Below, in pieces: positions 8,341 to 16,549 of a DNA stretch of 64,000 bases. Within the stretch, counting starts at the first letter, position 1, and each line of letters begins with the position of its first letter. Origin of the DNA: Bacillus pseudomycoides (GTDB lineage: Bacteria; Bacillota; Bacilli; Bacillales; Bacillaceae_G). The DNA lies in assembly GCF_002551005.1 (NCBI RefSeq), contig NZ_NVOY01000004.1:226097-290096 (forward strand), written 5' to 3'. Both the position numbers and the translations under genes were made by a program. Under the pieces are notes generated by a model, which worked only from the letters and a program-made list of their open reading frames with translations, was not told the DNA's origin and made no database searches.

Positions 8341-8782
8341 TCTCATATTGCCCTATCTTTTTTAACAACACTAAGAGTTGATCTTTTTCATCATTTGATA
8401 ACATATGAAATGATTCATGTATGACTTTCTCATGGTTTGGAAAGATACTAGAAATTAATTGTATCCCTTGTTCTGTTAAATGAGCATAAATGACACGACG
8501 GTCATTATGGCTAGGTTTTCGCTCAACAAGTCCTTTTTTCTCTAATTTATCAACAACATATGTAATACTACCGCTTGCAATTAAAATTCTTTCCCCAATT
8601 TGCTGCAATGGTTGAGTTCCCTTATGGTATAACAATTCTAGTACGGCAAACTCGGTTGGGTTTAATCCATTGCTTTGAATAGATTTATTGGCCGTATCCA
8701 TAACAGAGCGGTGCACGCGTGATAAAGCGATAAATACTTTTAATGATTTAGAAACATCTTCCTCTTCATACTGAGATGTCAT
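8336..8782 (-). CDS. MarR family transcriptional regulator
   Basis: The roughly 148-aa protein shows the MarR winged helix: LNPTEFAVLELLYHKG, recognition-helix region IASGSITYVVDKLEKKGLV and the wing PSHNDRRVIYAHLTEQG, between dimerisation helices. Members bind palindromic operators and release them on small-molecule ligands or oxidation; no cysteine is visible near the N-terminus, so an OhrR-type thiol switch is unlikely. I chose ATG 8782, preceded by GGTGGGAG, over the upstream ATG at 8815 that lacks a ribosome site. It faces away from a histidine kinase gene; its target is unknown. Confidence 0.85.
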   Translation of the reverse strand: MTSQYEEEDVSKSLKVFIALSRVHRSVMDTANKSIQSNGLNPTEFAVLELLYHKGTQPLQQIGERILIASGSITYVVDKLEKKGLVERKPSHNDRRVIYAHLTEQGIQLISSIFPNHEKVIHESFHMLSNDEKDQLLVLLKKIGQYEK

Positions 8783-8944
8783 AACACTCCCACCCTTTGC
8801 TAAATCTCTTTTCAAATAGAGAGATTATATCCAATTTAAACAACACTTCCATATTTCAACATATTACATCAAAAAACTATAAAAACACTACACATTTCAG
8901 AATGTTTTTATATAATAAAGTTAAAAACAGAAGGAGAAGCAATT

Positions 8945-10441
8945 TTGAATGTAAAACTACGCAATACATTTTTATATATTTTGCTTGTTATATTTCCAAC
9001 CCTTTGTATTAGTTCTATCTTGTTTTTGTACGAAAAATATACAATGGAAAAAGAAAATAAACAAGCCGCTCATACAGTCGTATTTTTATATAGAGACTAC
9101 TTAGACCGTTATCTAGGAGAAGCAACATCTGCATTAGAAATGTTGGCGATGGTTATTAGTGCAAAAGCACAAGATGATACTGAAATACAACATGTTCTAC
9201 ATAGTACAGATGAAACTGACGATCGCTTTGATGGCCTGTATTATGCAAATGCTGATTTGAAAGTTACATTATCATCATCGGGATTAAAAGATCCTATCGA
9301 TATTACTGATCGTTCTTATGCAAAAGAAGCTTTTAAAAATAAACAGACGACGGTTTCATCCGCAATTACAGATCGTGCTTCTGGTCATAAAGTGATTGTG
9401 ATTGCCACTCCTGTTTTCAATAAAAACAAAGATATTTCTGGGCTGCTATTAGCAAGCCTGCGGTTTGACTATATTGCAACGTCTTTAAATGCAATCAAAC
9501 CAGAATATCACTTTGAAGTACTGGATAAGTATGGAGTTACATTTTTACACGATAATAATCCCAAATTCGCCCCAACACACACACAACAAATTACTGTTCC
9601 ATTAACAAGGTTGCCGTGGAGCGTTGCTATTTATCCATTACCTATTGAAGAAACCATTTTATGTCATAACGTCTTTATGGATTGTTTAATAACATTATTT
9701 CTTATGACTATTTTATTTTTAGTTATTAAATACATTCTTCTAAAAAGACAAACAAAATTAGAAAGAAAACAAAATGAAGTACAAAAACTTGAACTAGTTG
9801 GTTCCTTCGCTGCAAGCACAGCTCACGAAATCCGCAATCCTCTTACAGGTATTAAAGGACTCATTACTCTTTTGAAAGAAACACATACAAATGAAAAAGA
9901 CCAATTTTATTTTTCTGTTATTGAGAAAGAAATTGAAAGGATTAATGAGATTGTCAGTGAATTCCTTATTCTCGGGAAACCGACTGCTATTATTGAAAAA
10001 ACATTCGATTTAAGAGATATTGTAAAAGAAGTTTCGTTAATTATTCAATCCGAGGCAAATTTACATAACGTTCAACTTTCCATACGTATGCCTGAACAAC
10101 CAATTCCGATTTGTTGTTCAAACGATCATATTAAACAAATTATTTTAAATATTACAAAAAATTCTTTTGAAGCAATGTCACTTGGTGATACATTGACGAT
10201 TACAATCGAATCAAACGAAAGTACGGCACAATTGCAAATCAAAGACACTGGAAAAGGAATTCCAAAACACATTCAAAAGCATATTTTCCATCCATTTTTC
10301 ACAAACAAAGATACAGGAACGGGACTAGGCCTTGTCGTATGCAAAAGAATCATTGAAATTTATAATGGTCAAATTACGATCGAAAGTACAGAAAATATTG
10401 GAACAACAGTATGCATTATTCTCCCGCTCAATTCACGGTAA
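8945..10441 (+). CDS. Sensor histidine kinase with extracytoplasmic Cache-like domain (TTG start)
   Basis: The 498-aa protein has an N-terminal membrane helix (about 7-25), an extracellular region of about 200 residues with a dCache-like pattern (DITDRSYAKEA, SGHKVIVIATPVFN, GLLLASLRFDY), a second helix (about 240-262), a HisKA domain with H294 (STAHEIRNPLTG) and an HATPase with NSFEAM, DTGKGIP and GTGLGL. This is the architecture of KinD-type sporulation kinases. TTG 8945 is eight bases after an AAGGAG site and no in-frame ATG fits. There is no adjacent regulator, but a Spo0E-type phosphatase converges on its 3' end. Ligand and phosphorelay role are inferred. Confidence 0.85.
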   Translation: MNVKLRNTFLYILLVIFPTLCISSILFLYEKYTMEKENKQAAHTVVFLYRDYLDRYLGEATSALEMLAMVISAKAQDDTEIQHVLHSTDETDDRFDGLYYANADLKVTLSSSGLKDPIDITDRSYAKEAFKNKQTTVSSAITDRASGHKVIVIATPVFNKNKDISGLLLASLRFDYIATSLNAIKPEYHFEVLDKYGVTFLHDNNPKFAPTHTQQITVPLTRLPWSVAIYPLPIEETILCHNVFMDCLITLFLMTILFLVIKYILLKRQTKLERKQNEVQKLELVGSFAASTAHEIRNPLTGIKGLITLLKETHTNEKDQFYFSVIEKEIERINEIVSEFLILGKPTAIIEKTFDLRDIVKEVSLIIQSEANLHNVQLSIRMPEQPIPICCSNDHIKQIILNITKNSFEAMSLGDTLTITIESNESTAQLQIKDTGKGIPKHIQKHIFHPFFTNKDTGTGLGLVVCKRIIEIYNGQITIESTENIGTTVCIILPLNSR

Positions 10442-10469
10442 TCATCCCTTTCCCACATGGGATGATTAC
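10438..10469. terminator. Convergent terminator between kinase and Spo0E-like gene
   Basis: An 11-base stem GTAATCATCCC (10438-10448) and GGGATGATTAC (10459-10469) overlaps both stop codons. No long T run follows, so efficiency is uncertain. Confidence 0.65.
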
Positions 10470-10735
10470 TTCATAAATGTTGTCCAAAACGCATTCGATT
10501 TCTCATTGTGTGCGATTTTTAAAAATGATGTTTTTATCATTAACAACCATTTCGACACCTTTTTCTCTTTGCAACGTTGATATTTCACAATAAGCGTGTC
10601 CAATTCTTGACTTACTTGAATTGTCTCCAAGCTATTAAATCCATTTGTAAGCCCTAAATGAATCATTTCTTCACGCTTCACATGAATATCATACAAAAGC
10701 TTGTCCATTGTAGATTTTCTTTTTACTACAAACAT
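10466..10735 (-). CDS. Spo0E-family aspartyl-phosphate phosphatase
   Basis: The 89-aa protein contains the Spo0E signature S-Q-E-L-D (QVSQELDTLIVKYQR, about residues 40-54) in a short two-helix context preceded by MDKLLYDIHVKREEM. Spo0E-type proteins dephosphorylate Spo0A-P and so delay sporulation. It has a 30-residue basic C-terminal tail. It converges on a KinD-like kinase, so a positive and a negative input to the same pathway sit side by side. ATG 10735 follows GAGGGGG. Confidence 0.82.
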   Translation of the reverse strand: MFVVKRKSTMDKLLYDIHVKREEMIHLGLTNGFNSLETIQVSQELDTLIVKYQRCKEKKVSKWLLMIKTSFLKIAHNEKSNAFWTTFMK

Positions 10736-11147
10736 GCGTATCCCCCTCGATATCCTTTCATAATCTGTATTCCATTCTTATTAAGAATGAAACTTTCTGT
10801 TTCTCTCCTTATTAAATACGAACGTTCAGAAAATTAAACATTTTCTCCCTATAATTTACAAATCTTTATCCTCACCTTGAGAATTATTACAAATTATTCT
10901 ATCTTTGTAAATACATTCGCAATAATAGACATTTTTTTTGTTTTATTTTAATGAAAATCCCTCTCAAACAAAGAAATCCTACTTTTCACAATTTTATTTT
11001 CGACATTTTGTGCGTTTAAATTCATTCAAAACGTAAACGATAACAGTAAATTATCATTTATACCACACCACTGAGTTCAATTGATTCAACTTACCATTAG
11101 TAGATGAAAATATGGATGCTTTGTATGATCCGAAGGGAGACTTGTAC
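10736..11147. other. Divergent intergenic region with a possible Spo0A box
   Basis: This 412-base AT-rich stretch separates the Spo0E-like gene and the deacetylase gene. No reading frame with a ribosome site is seen. A minus-strand TGTCGAA (10999-11005) matches the core of the Spo0A box; a single 7-base match is weak evidence. Confidence 0.35.
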
Positions 11148-11921
11148 ATGCGAAAATATATGATAATCTTTTTCCTTACCGCCCTACTGCCAATCGTAAC
11201 TTTTTCTGTGCCAACCTACGCTCACACAAATAAAGTAGCAATTGTCATTGATGACTTTGGAAATAATATGAAGGGCACCGAAAAAATGCTCTCACTGCCT
11301 ATCCCATTAACTGTTGCAGTTATGCCATTTCTTCCATCTACAAAACAAGATGCGACATCAGCTCATCAAAAAGGACACGAAGTGATTATTCATATGCCAA
11401 TGGAACCGGTAAAAGGAAAAAAAGAGTGGCTTGGCCCAAAAGCTATTACAACCGATTTAAGTAATGCTGAAATTAGAAGTCGTATCAAACAGGCAATTGA
11501 AGAGGTTCCATTCGCAATTGGAATGAACAATCATATGGGCTCAAAAGCAACGGCTGATGAAAGAGTGATGCGCATTATACTATCAGTTTGTAAAGAGCAT
11601 GGTCTCTTTTATTTAGATAGTAAAACAAGTCCGCACAGCGTTGTCAAAAAAATTGGGGAAGAGATTGGTGTACCTATTGTCGAAAACAAACTATTTTTTG
11701 ATGATCTATATACTTCGGCTCACGTATCGAAACAAGCAAATATTCTCTTACAAAAAGTAAGAACTGAACCTGTTATGGTAGCTATTGGTCACGTTGGTCC
11801 TCCAGGAGAAATTACATCTTCTGTCATTCGATCTTATATTCCTAAAATTCAAGAAAAAGCTGATTTTATCTTCTTATCTGATCTTGTAGCGCCAGCCCCG
11901 CCTGTTTCTTCACAAAAATAG
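11148..11921 (+). CDS. Divergent polysaccharide deacetylase family protein (YibQ-like), secreted
   Basis: The 257-aa protein has a signal peptide (MRKYMIIFFLTALLP then a hydrophobic run ending near TYAHT) and the YibQ/DUF610 fold: VAIVIDDFGNN, HEVIIHMPMEP, GMNNHMGSKAT and FYLDSKTSPHS. These carry the aspartates and histidines of the divergent deacetylase group. It probably acts outside the membrane on a wall or exopolysaccharide; the true activity of the family is poorly known. ATG 11148 follows GAAGGGAGA; the in-frame upstream ATG 11112 would spoil the signal peptide. It is followed by a convergent hairpin. Confidence 0.85.
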   Translation: MRKYMIIFFLTALLPIVTFSVPTYAHTNKVAIVIDDFGNNMKGTEKMLSLPIPLTVAVMPFLPSTKQDATSAHQKGHEVIIHMPMEPVKGKKEWLGPKAITTDLSNAEIRSRIKQAIEEVPFAIGMNNHMGSKATADERVMRIILSVCKEHGLFYLDSKTSPHSVVKKIGEEIGVPIVENKLFFDDLYTSAHVSKQANILLQKVRTEPVMVAIGHVGPPGEITSSVIRSYIPKIQEKADFIFLSDLVAPAPPVSSQK

Positions 11922-11945
11922 AGAGAGGCTTCAGCCCCTCTCTAT
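11915..11945. terminator. Convergent terminator
   Basis: A stem AAATAGAGAGAGGC / GCCCCTCTCTATTT (11915-11945), with A and T flanks on both sides, separates the deacetylase gene from the leftward CBS gene. Confidence 0.75.
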
Positions 11946-11947
11946 TT

Positions 11948-12574
11948 CTAAATTCGGTCTACATGACTAACTCGAAAACCCCTTTTTTCTAATTTTGCTA
12001 TTAATGCTTCTAACTCTTGTTGATTCAAATCATCTGTTAAATTAACGATAACGCGTCTAATATATTGATCTCCATTATCTAACGTAAATAACCCACCGAT
12101 ATTATATAGCTTTAATAATCTACCAAGCTCTTTAATGATTCCTTTCGACTCATGCGTCGCTAATGTTAATATATATCCACCTGTATGCATTCCAAACGAG
12201 TCTTCAATCACATCAAAAATATTAGAATGTGTTAAAATGCCTATAAACTCATGATAATCATTTAGTACAGTTAAAAAAGGCAATCTACGAATCGTATAAA
12301 AAGCTCTAAAGAAAGAATCACGTTCAAAAATAAAAGCCTGCTCATCTTTCATTAGCTCAGAAACACTTTCTTTCTTTTCTTCTTGCTCCTTACACCTATT
12401 CTCTAACACATCCACTTTATAAATAATCCCTTTAAATGTCTTACCGTCCTCTGCTAAAACAGGAATCGCTCTATATCCACTGCGTTCCATTATCTCTAAA
12501 GCTCGCTCCTCCTCTTCATTTTCGAAGCAGGTTACAACTAGTTGCTTCAGAAGAAAATGATTTTTAACTCGCAA
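11948..12574 (-). CDS. CBS domain protein with C-terminal ACT-like domain (TTG start)
   Basis: Two CBS motifs fill the first 130 residues (IMERSGYRAIPVLAEDGKTF and RRLPFLTVLNDYHEFIGILT), followed by an ACT-like region (GYILTLATHESKGIIKELGR onward). CBS-CBS-ACT is the layout of c-di-AMP-binding proteins of the CbpA type and of AcuB-like proteins; the ligand is an inference. A GGGGAGG site lies seven bases from TTG 12574, giving MRVKNHFLLKQLVV. The upstream ATG at 12601 would place that site inside the gene. It stands alone. Confidence 0.75.
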   Translation of the reverse strand: MRVKNHFLLKQLVVTCFENEEEERALEIMERSGYRAIPVLAEDGKTFKGIIYKVDVLENRCKEQEEKKESVSELMKDEQAFIFERDSFFRAFYTIRRLPFLTVLNDYHEFIGILTHSNIFDVIEDSFGMHTGGYILTLATHESKGIIKELGRLLKLYNIGGLFTLDNGDQYIRRVIVNLTDDLNQQELEALIAKLEKRGFRVSHVDRI

Positions 12575-12697
12575 AATACGTTCCTCCCCACATGCCGACA
12601 TGTAATCTATATATAATAAGGAGAGCCGTATTTTATGAGTAAAACTTCATAAGTAAAACGCTTTCATTTTTTTGATTACTTCCTAACTGTTTGTAAT

Positions 12698-12725
12698 TCT
12701 CTTTAGGTACTTCTACCTAAAGAGA
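12698..12725. terminator. Hairpin downstream of the MtnB-like gene
   Basis: A perfect 12-base stem TCTCTTTAGGTA / TACCTAAAGAGA with a four-base loop lies just past the 12734 stop. It has no T run, so it may act as a transcript-end stabiliser. Confidence 0.5.
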
Positions 12726-12733
12726 TCCTTCGA

Positions 12734-13363
12734 TTACATCACCGAACTTTTTGTTCCTTTAATCATTAACAATTTTACGTGGTAATTCATTAAATACTCT
12801 AATCCCTCTAACCATTTTTTCGTTTCTTCAGGCGTTGTTCCCCAAACAAATAATCCATAATTGTGAACAAGCACAGCTCCGCCTCCTTTTGTAAAGCAAG
12901 GCACACTCTCTTCTAACAAATTCGCAAATTTACTTTCATCTTCTACGATTGGAATTGTAATACTTGTAATTCCTTCTTTTCCAAAAACACGTTCTACATT
13001 TCTCTGTTCAAATGTTACTTCTCCTTCTTTTCCATACAACTCCGACATTAGGTGACTATCAACTGTTTGTACTTGTAAAATACATTCTGCCTGACTTTTC
13101 TTATAAATATCTGCGTGCATAAATGATTCAGAAGCCGGTTTCTCATCGAACGCAAATACCGATTCACATGTACTATTAACTACAATAAAATCATCTTCTA
13201 CAAATAGTCCTTTATCTTTTCCTTCTATATTAACTAAAAACGTAAGCGGATCTTCGGACGTACGCATCGATAAACTAATTTTTGTCCCATAAAACCAATC
13301 GCGAAGAGCCAATTCCATCTTAATATCCCGTAATTCCTTCCATTTTTTCAAAAACAATAACAC
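12734..13363 (-). CDS. Class II aldolase/adducin family protein, MtnB-like but lacking zinc ligands
   Basis: Length (209 aa) and order of motifs follow methylthioribulose-1-phosphate dehydratase (MtnB): an N-terminal ELALRDWF segment, DPLTFLV...GKDK, ASESFMHADIY and a C-terminal LEYLMNYHVKLL. The metal residues of the class II aldolase fold are changed, however. The family H-V-H is Q-V-Q (CILQVQTVD) and the N-H-G histidine is tyrosine (HNYGLFVWG). The usual SGN near residue 30 is replaced too. The glutamate of the S-A-E-T motif is kept (ASES). It is therefore probably not a working zinc enzyme. No other methionine-salvage gene is adjacent. Call: MtnB-derived, function unknown. Confidence 0.75.
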   Translation of the reverse strand: MLLFLKKWKELRDIKMELALRDWFYGTKISLSMRTSEDPLTFLVNIEGKDKGLFVEDDFIVVNSTCESVFAFDEKPASESFMHADIYKKSQAECILQVQTVDSHLMSELYGKEGEVTFEQRNVERVFGKEGITSITIPIVEDESKFANLLEESVPCFTKGGGAVLVHNYGLFVWGTTPEETKKWLEGLEYLMNYHVKLLMIKGTKSSVM

Positions 13364-13500
13364 ATTGTCACCCCCGTATTGTTATCTTCTATTTCTATGT
13401 AAAGGCGATATTTTTTGATAATTCGAAAAATTTAATTGAATTATCACATGAGAACACCTTTTTGTCAATATGCTTTTGCCGTGTTCCCTAAACTTTATCA

Positions 13501-13536
13501 AAATAAAAAGAGCCCTATTATAGAGCTCTTTTATTT
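13501..13536. terminator. Hairpin at the end of the 40-aa ORF
   Basis: The stem AAATAAAAAGAGC / GCTCTTTTATTT has A/T runs on both sides. It overlaps the last codons of the small leftward frame at 13518. Confidence 0.55.
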
Positions 13537-13640
13537 ATCATAATTTGCAGCATAGCATTCTTCTCTTGTTCATTAATAATGCGTAATTTTCGCAGTATAT
13601 ATGCATATAAAATGATCTTCTCATGCACTCTTTTCTTCAC
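13518..13640 (-). CDS. Possible small basic protein (40 aa, GTG start)
   Basis: An AAGGGAG site lies five bases before GTG 13640, which opens a 40-codon helical frame (MKKRVHEKIILYAYILRKLR then IINEQEKNAMLQ). It is lysine/arginine-rich with no recognised family. Overlap of its end with a terminator hairpin and the GTG start lower confidence. Confidence 0.4.
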   Translation of the reverse strand: MKKRVHEKIILYAYILRKLRIINEQEKNAMLQIMINKRAL

Positions 13641-13812
13641 CTCTACTCCCTTCTTTCCTTTAACCAACTTTTTTTCTATTGGTAAATTATATGAACAATA
13701 AGAGAAAAAGTGTCCTTTTTTTGTAAATTCAACTTCTTGTGAACGTTGTTTTTTTCCATATATATGCCTATACTAAACAATGTAATTTTAAATTAAAGTT
13801 GAGGGTAAAAAT

Positions 13813-15579
13813 ATGAACATTATTATTAGTACGTTAAACGCAAAGTACATTCATACAAATCTAGCAATTCGTTATATTAAGGCATATGCCCAGCCAGAAT
13901 TTGATCTCGAGATGGCTGAATATACGATTAACGATCCTGCCATGAATATCGTTACAGATTTACATAGGCGCAAACCTGATGTAATAGGATTTAGCTGTTA
14001 TATTTGGAACATAGAAGAAACAATTGAAGTCATTCAAATGCTTAAAAAGATTAATCCCAATCTTATTATTTTTGTTGGTGGTCCAGAAGTTACATACGAT
14101 GTGTCCTATTGGCTAAAACGTGTTCCTGAAATTGATTTTATTATTATCGGTGAAGGGGAAATTGCTGTAAAAAACCTTCTATTTGAAATACAAGGTACAC
14201 AACAATTTGAAAACCTTGACGGTATTGGATTCAGAAAAGATGATGGCAACTATGTAATCAAACCACAACGTGAGAAACTAAATTTAAAAGAATTACCATC
14301 TCCATATCGTTTTCCGGAAGATATTCCACATTTAAGTAAACGCATTACCTATATCGAGACGAGCCGTGGTTGTCCGTTTAGCTGTCAATTTTGTTTATCT
14401 TCTATTGAGGTCGGCGTCCGTTACTTCGATCGTGAACGCATTAAAGAAGATATTCGCTATTTAATGCAAAATGGTGCACGACTTATTAAATTCGTCGATC
14501 GTACTTTTAACATTAGCCGTAGCTACGCAATGGAAATGTTTCAATTTTTAATTGATGAACACGTAGATGGAACTGTATTTCAATTTGAAATTACAGCCGA
14601 TATTATGAGACCTGAGGTCATTGAATTTTTAAATACACATGCTCCTCCAGGTTTGTTCCGCTTTGAGATCGGTGTACAATCTACAAATGATCAAACGAAC
14701 GACCTTGTAAAACGACGTCAAAACTTCGAAAAATTGACAAGAACCGTTACAATGGTTCGCGATGGACAGAAAATCGATCAACATTTAGACTTAATTGTCG
14801 GACTTCCTGAAGAGGACTATCAATCCTTCCGAAAAACATTTAATGATGTCTTTGCATTAAGACCAGAAGAATTACAACTTGGCTTTTTAAAATTGCTGCG
14901 TGGTACAGGACTTCGACTTCGAGCAAATGATCATCAATATATATACATGGAGAATGCACCGTATGAAATGCTTGGAAATAATATACTATCATTTGATGAT
15001 ATTATTCGAATTAAACAAGTTGAAGATGTCTTAGAAAAATATTGGAATGCCCATCGTACGGACAACACTGTGTCATATATCGTATCCCATGCATTTGATA
15101 CACCTTTTGACTTCTTTCAAGAATTTGGCTCTTACTGGGATACACAAGGGTGGATACGAATTGGACACCAACTAGAAGATTTATTCCAACGCCTGTATCA
15201 GTTTTTACAATCAAGAAAAATTGCGAAGCTCCATATCATTAAAGGGTTAATGACAATCGATTATTTACAAAATCATAAATATCGTCCGCGTAAATCATGG
15301 ACAACAGAACAAAGGAAAAAAGAAGAGGTAAATGCCTACTATAAAGGAATTCTAGAACATCCAAACATTCTAGGAGATAAGTTTGCTGCTCTCCAATTGA
15401 CAGAAAAAGACTTGTATAAACACACGATTGTAGAGCATATACCATTTGATTACTACCATTACATGAAGCATGGGGAAGTGATTTCAAATCCTTCTTTCCT
15501 TGTTGCCTACTACAATCCGAAAACGACACAATGTGAACTATACGCAGCTAGTGTCAGCGAATTATCAACAATAATATAA
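13813..15579 (+). CDS. B12-binding domain radical SAM protein with DUF4080-like C-terminus
   Basis: The 588-aa protein begins with a cobalamin-binding-like Rossmann region (residues 1-140; DVIGFSCYIWN, IIFVGGPEVTYD, IIGEGE). A radical SAM core follows with C-x3-C-x2-C in RGCPFSCQFCLSS (about 190-200), then a C-terminal region of about 200 residues of the DUF4080 kind. Such enzymes carry out radical methylations or rearrangements; the substrate is unknown. The protein is monocistronic with GAGGGTAAAA before ATG 13813 and a good terminator after it. Confidence 0.88.
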   Translation: MNIIISTLNAKYIHTNLAIRYIKAYAQPEFDLEMAEYTINDPAMNIVTDLHRRKPDVIGFSCYIWNIEETIEVIQMLKKINPNLIIFVGGPEVTYDVSYWLKRVPEIDFIIIGEGEIAVKNLLFEIQGTQQFENLDGIGFRKDDGNYVIKPQREKLNLKELPSPYRFPEDIPHLSKRITYIETSRGCPFSCQFCLSSIEVGVRYFDRERIKEDIRYLMQNGARLIKFVDRTFNISRSYAMEMFQFLIDEHVDGTVFQFEITADIMRPEVIEFLNTHAPPGLFRFEIGVQSTNDQTNDLVKRRQNFEKLTRTVTMVRDGQKIDQHLDLIVGLPEEDYQSFRKTFNDVFALRPEELQLGFLKLLRGTGLRLRANDHQYIYMENAPYEMLGNNILSFDDIIRIKQVEDVLEKYWNAHRTDNTVSYIVSHAFDTPFDFFQEFGSYWDTQGWIRIGHQLEDLFQRLYQFLQSRKIAKLHIIKGLMTIDYLQNHKYRPRKSWTTEQRKKEEVNAYYKGILEHPNILGDKFAALQLTEKDLYKHTIVEHIPFDYYHYMKHGEVISNPSFLVAYYNPKTTQCELYAASVSELSTII

Positions 15580-15596
15580 AAAACGAGAAACAATCA

Positions 15597-15634
15597 GAAA
15601 AAAATGAGACGTTTGTAAAAACGCCTCATTTTTT
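15597..15634. terminator. Convergent terminator
   Basis: The stem AAAATGAGACGTTT / AAACGCCTCATTTT (15601-15614 and 15619-15632) is followed by T on the plus strand. It also overlaps the end of the small leftward gene. Confidence 0.75.
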
Positions 15635-15778
15635 CTTGCCTTTTTTTGAATTACGATTTGCATATTTTGCAACACTTTCATTTTCATACTCAACTGCAAA
15701 TTCCGCATCCGGCAAGCTTTCTTTTGGAGTTTGGTTATTCGTTGCAGCCGCGTTATACTTTACTTTTCGTTTTACCAT
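15626..15778 (-). CDS. Small hydrophilic protein (50 aa), possibly spore-associated
   Basis: AAGGAGTG lies a few bases before ATG 15778 and opens a 50-codon frame rich in Asn, Lys and Glu. The segment AEFAVEYENESVAKYANRNS faintly recalls the repeat core of gamma-type small acid-soluble spore proteins, but the match is too weak for a name. No membrane segment. The ribosome site and clean length make it a likely gene. Confidence 0.6.
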   Translation of the reverse strand: MVKRKVKYNAAATNNQTPKESLPDAEFAVEYENESVAKYANRNSKKGKKK

Positions 15779-16010
15779 ATGAAACACTCCTTACTTCGTT
15801 ATATAAAGTGAACTTTCGTTTTTTCATTTTTTGTTTTTAAGCCTAGCATCTGAAAACACTATATGTCCTCCCTAAAGAGAAAGAGGGACTTAAATATAAT
15901 GCTTGTAATACTAATATGAACACTAAAATGCCACTCTATAAATGGTAACTGTTAACAAGTTGTGAATACACAATGTGAGGAAATGCTATAAAATAGGAAG
16001 GTCTATACAC

Positions 16011-16146
16011 CTTTCTGTTTAGGTGATGAGAGCATTTGACCGTGCATAGAAGCGTTCATAGCTTTTTCTGCTACATGCAAGGGTAGCAAGGGCAGGTGAT
16101 GCTGCACAGCTGCCTTATATGACGCAAATTAAAATGGGTTTAGGTA
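16011..16146 (+). repeat. bcr1-like dispersed repeat, copy 2
   Basis: This stretch shares blocks with the copies near 8.2 and 33.5 kb: AGAGCATTTGACCGTGCATA, TGCTACATGC and GCAAATTAAAATGGGTTTA. The direct repeat GTTTAGGT occurs at both edges (16017-16024 and 16138-16145). It fills most of the gap upstream of the DUF3905 gene and may lie in its leader. Confidence 0.55.
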
Positions 16147-16165
16147 CTTTAATAAACAAGGAGCG

Positions 16166-16507
16166 ATGAATGTGAAGAAAAAGCAACCTATCGACTCTCC
16201 CATTCTTGATGAAACTATTCCGCATCAAATGAATTTCCCTTCGTTTAAAGGAACTGGTATCACAATGCAACAACCATTCATCAATGAATATGACGTGATT
16301 ATTGGTGATAGCCAATATAATTCAGAAAATAGCCCCCTAAATAATTGGAGCGATGATATCGATCCTGCTATTATGGCCGGAGACCAATGGGTGCATCCAA
16401 CGAATGATATCGGTTGGATTGCTGAAGAAAATCAAGAATTACTATCTAAAAATAATAATGATGCAGCAGATGTTTTTATGCATCCACAGTTTGGTATTAA
16501 TGATTAA
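16166..16507 (+). CDS. DUF3905 protein
   Basis: The 113-aa hydrophilic protein reads like the DUF3905 family of spore-forming Bacilli (VIIGDSQYNSENSPLNNWSD, DPAIMAGDQWVHPTNDIGW). No function is known for the family. An AAGGAG site at 16158-16163 lies three bases from ATG 16166 and eight from an in-frame GTG at 16172; the GTG may be the real start (MKKKQPIDSP). It ends just before a terminator shared with the K+ transporter gene. Confidence 0.72.
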   Translation: MNVKKKQPIDSPILDETIPHQMNFPSFKGTGITMQQPFINEYDVIIGDSQYNSENSPLNNWSDDIDPAIMAGDQWVHPTNDIGWIAEENQELLSKNNNDAADVFMHPQFGIND

Positions 16508-16515
16508 CATAGAAA

Positions 16516-16545
16516 AGCGATTCTATTTTACAAAATAGAATCGCT
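16516..16545. terminator. Bidirectional terminator
   Basis: The perfect 14-base stem AGCGATTCTATTTT (16516-16529) / AAAATAGAATCGCT (16532-16545) separates two convergent genes. Confidence 0.75.
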
Positions 16546-16549
16546 CTAC

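Noticed and set aside
10999-11005. Spo0A box before the deacetylase gene as firm regulation
   Set aside because: A single TGTCGAA core in AT-rich sequence is expected by chance; mentioned only as weak in the feature list.
15795-15815. ATAAAGTGAACTT as another end of the 5.45-kb structured repeat
   Set aside because: Only about 13 bases match with one missing, and no hairpin or second end is nearby.
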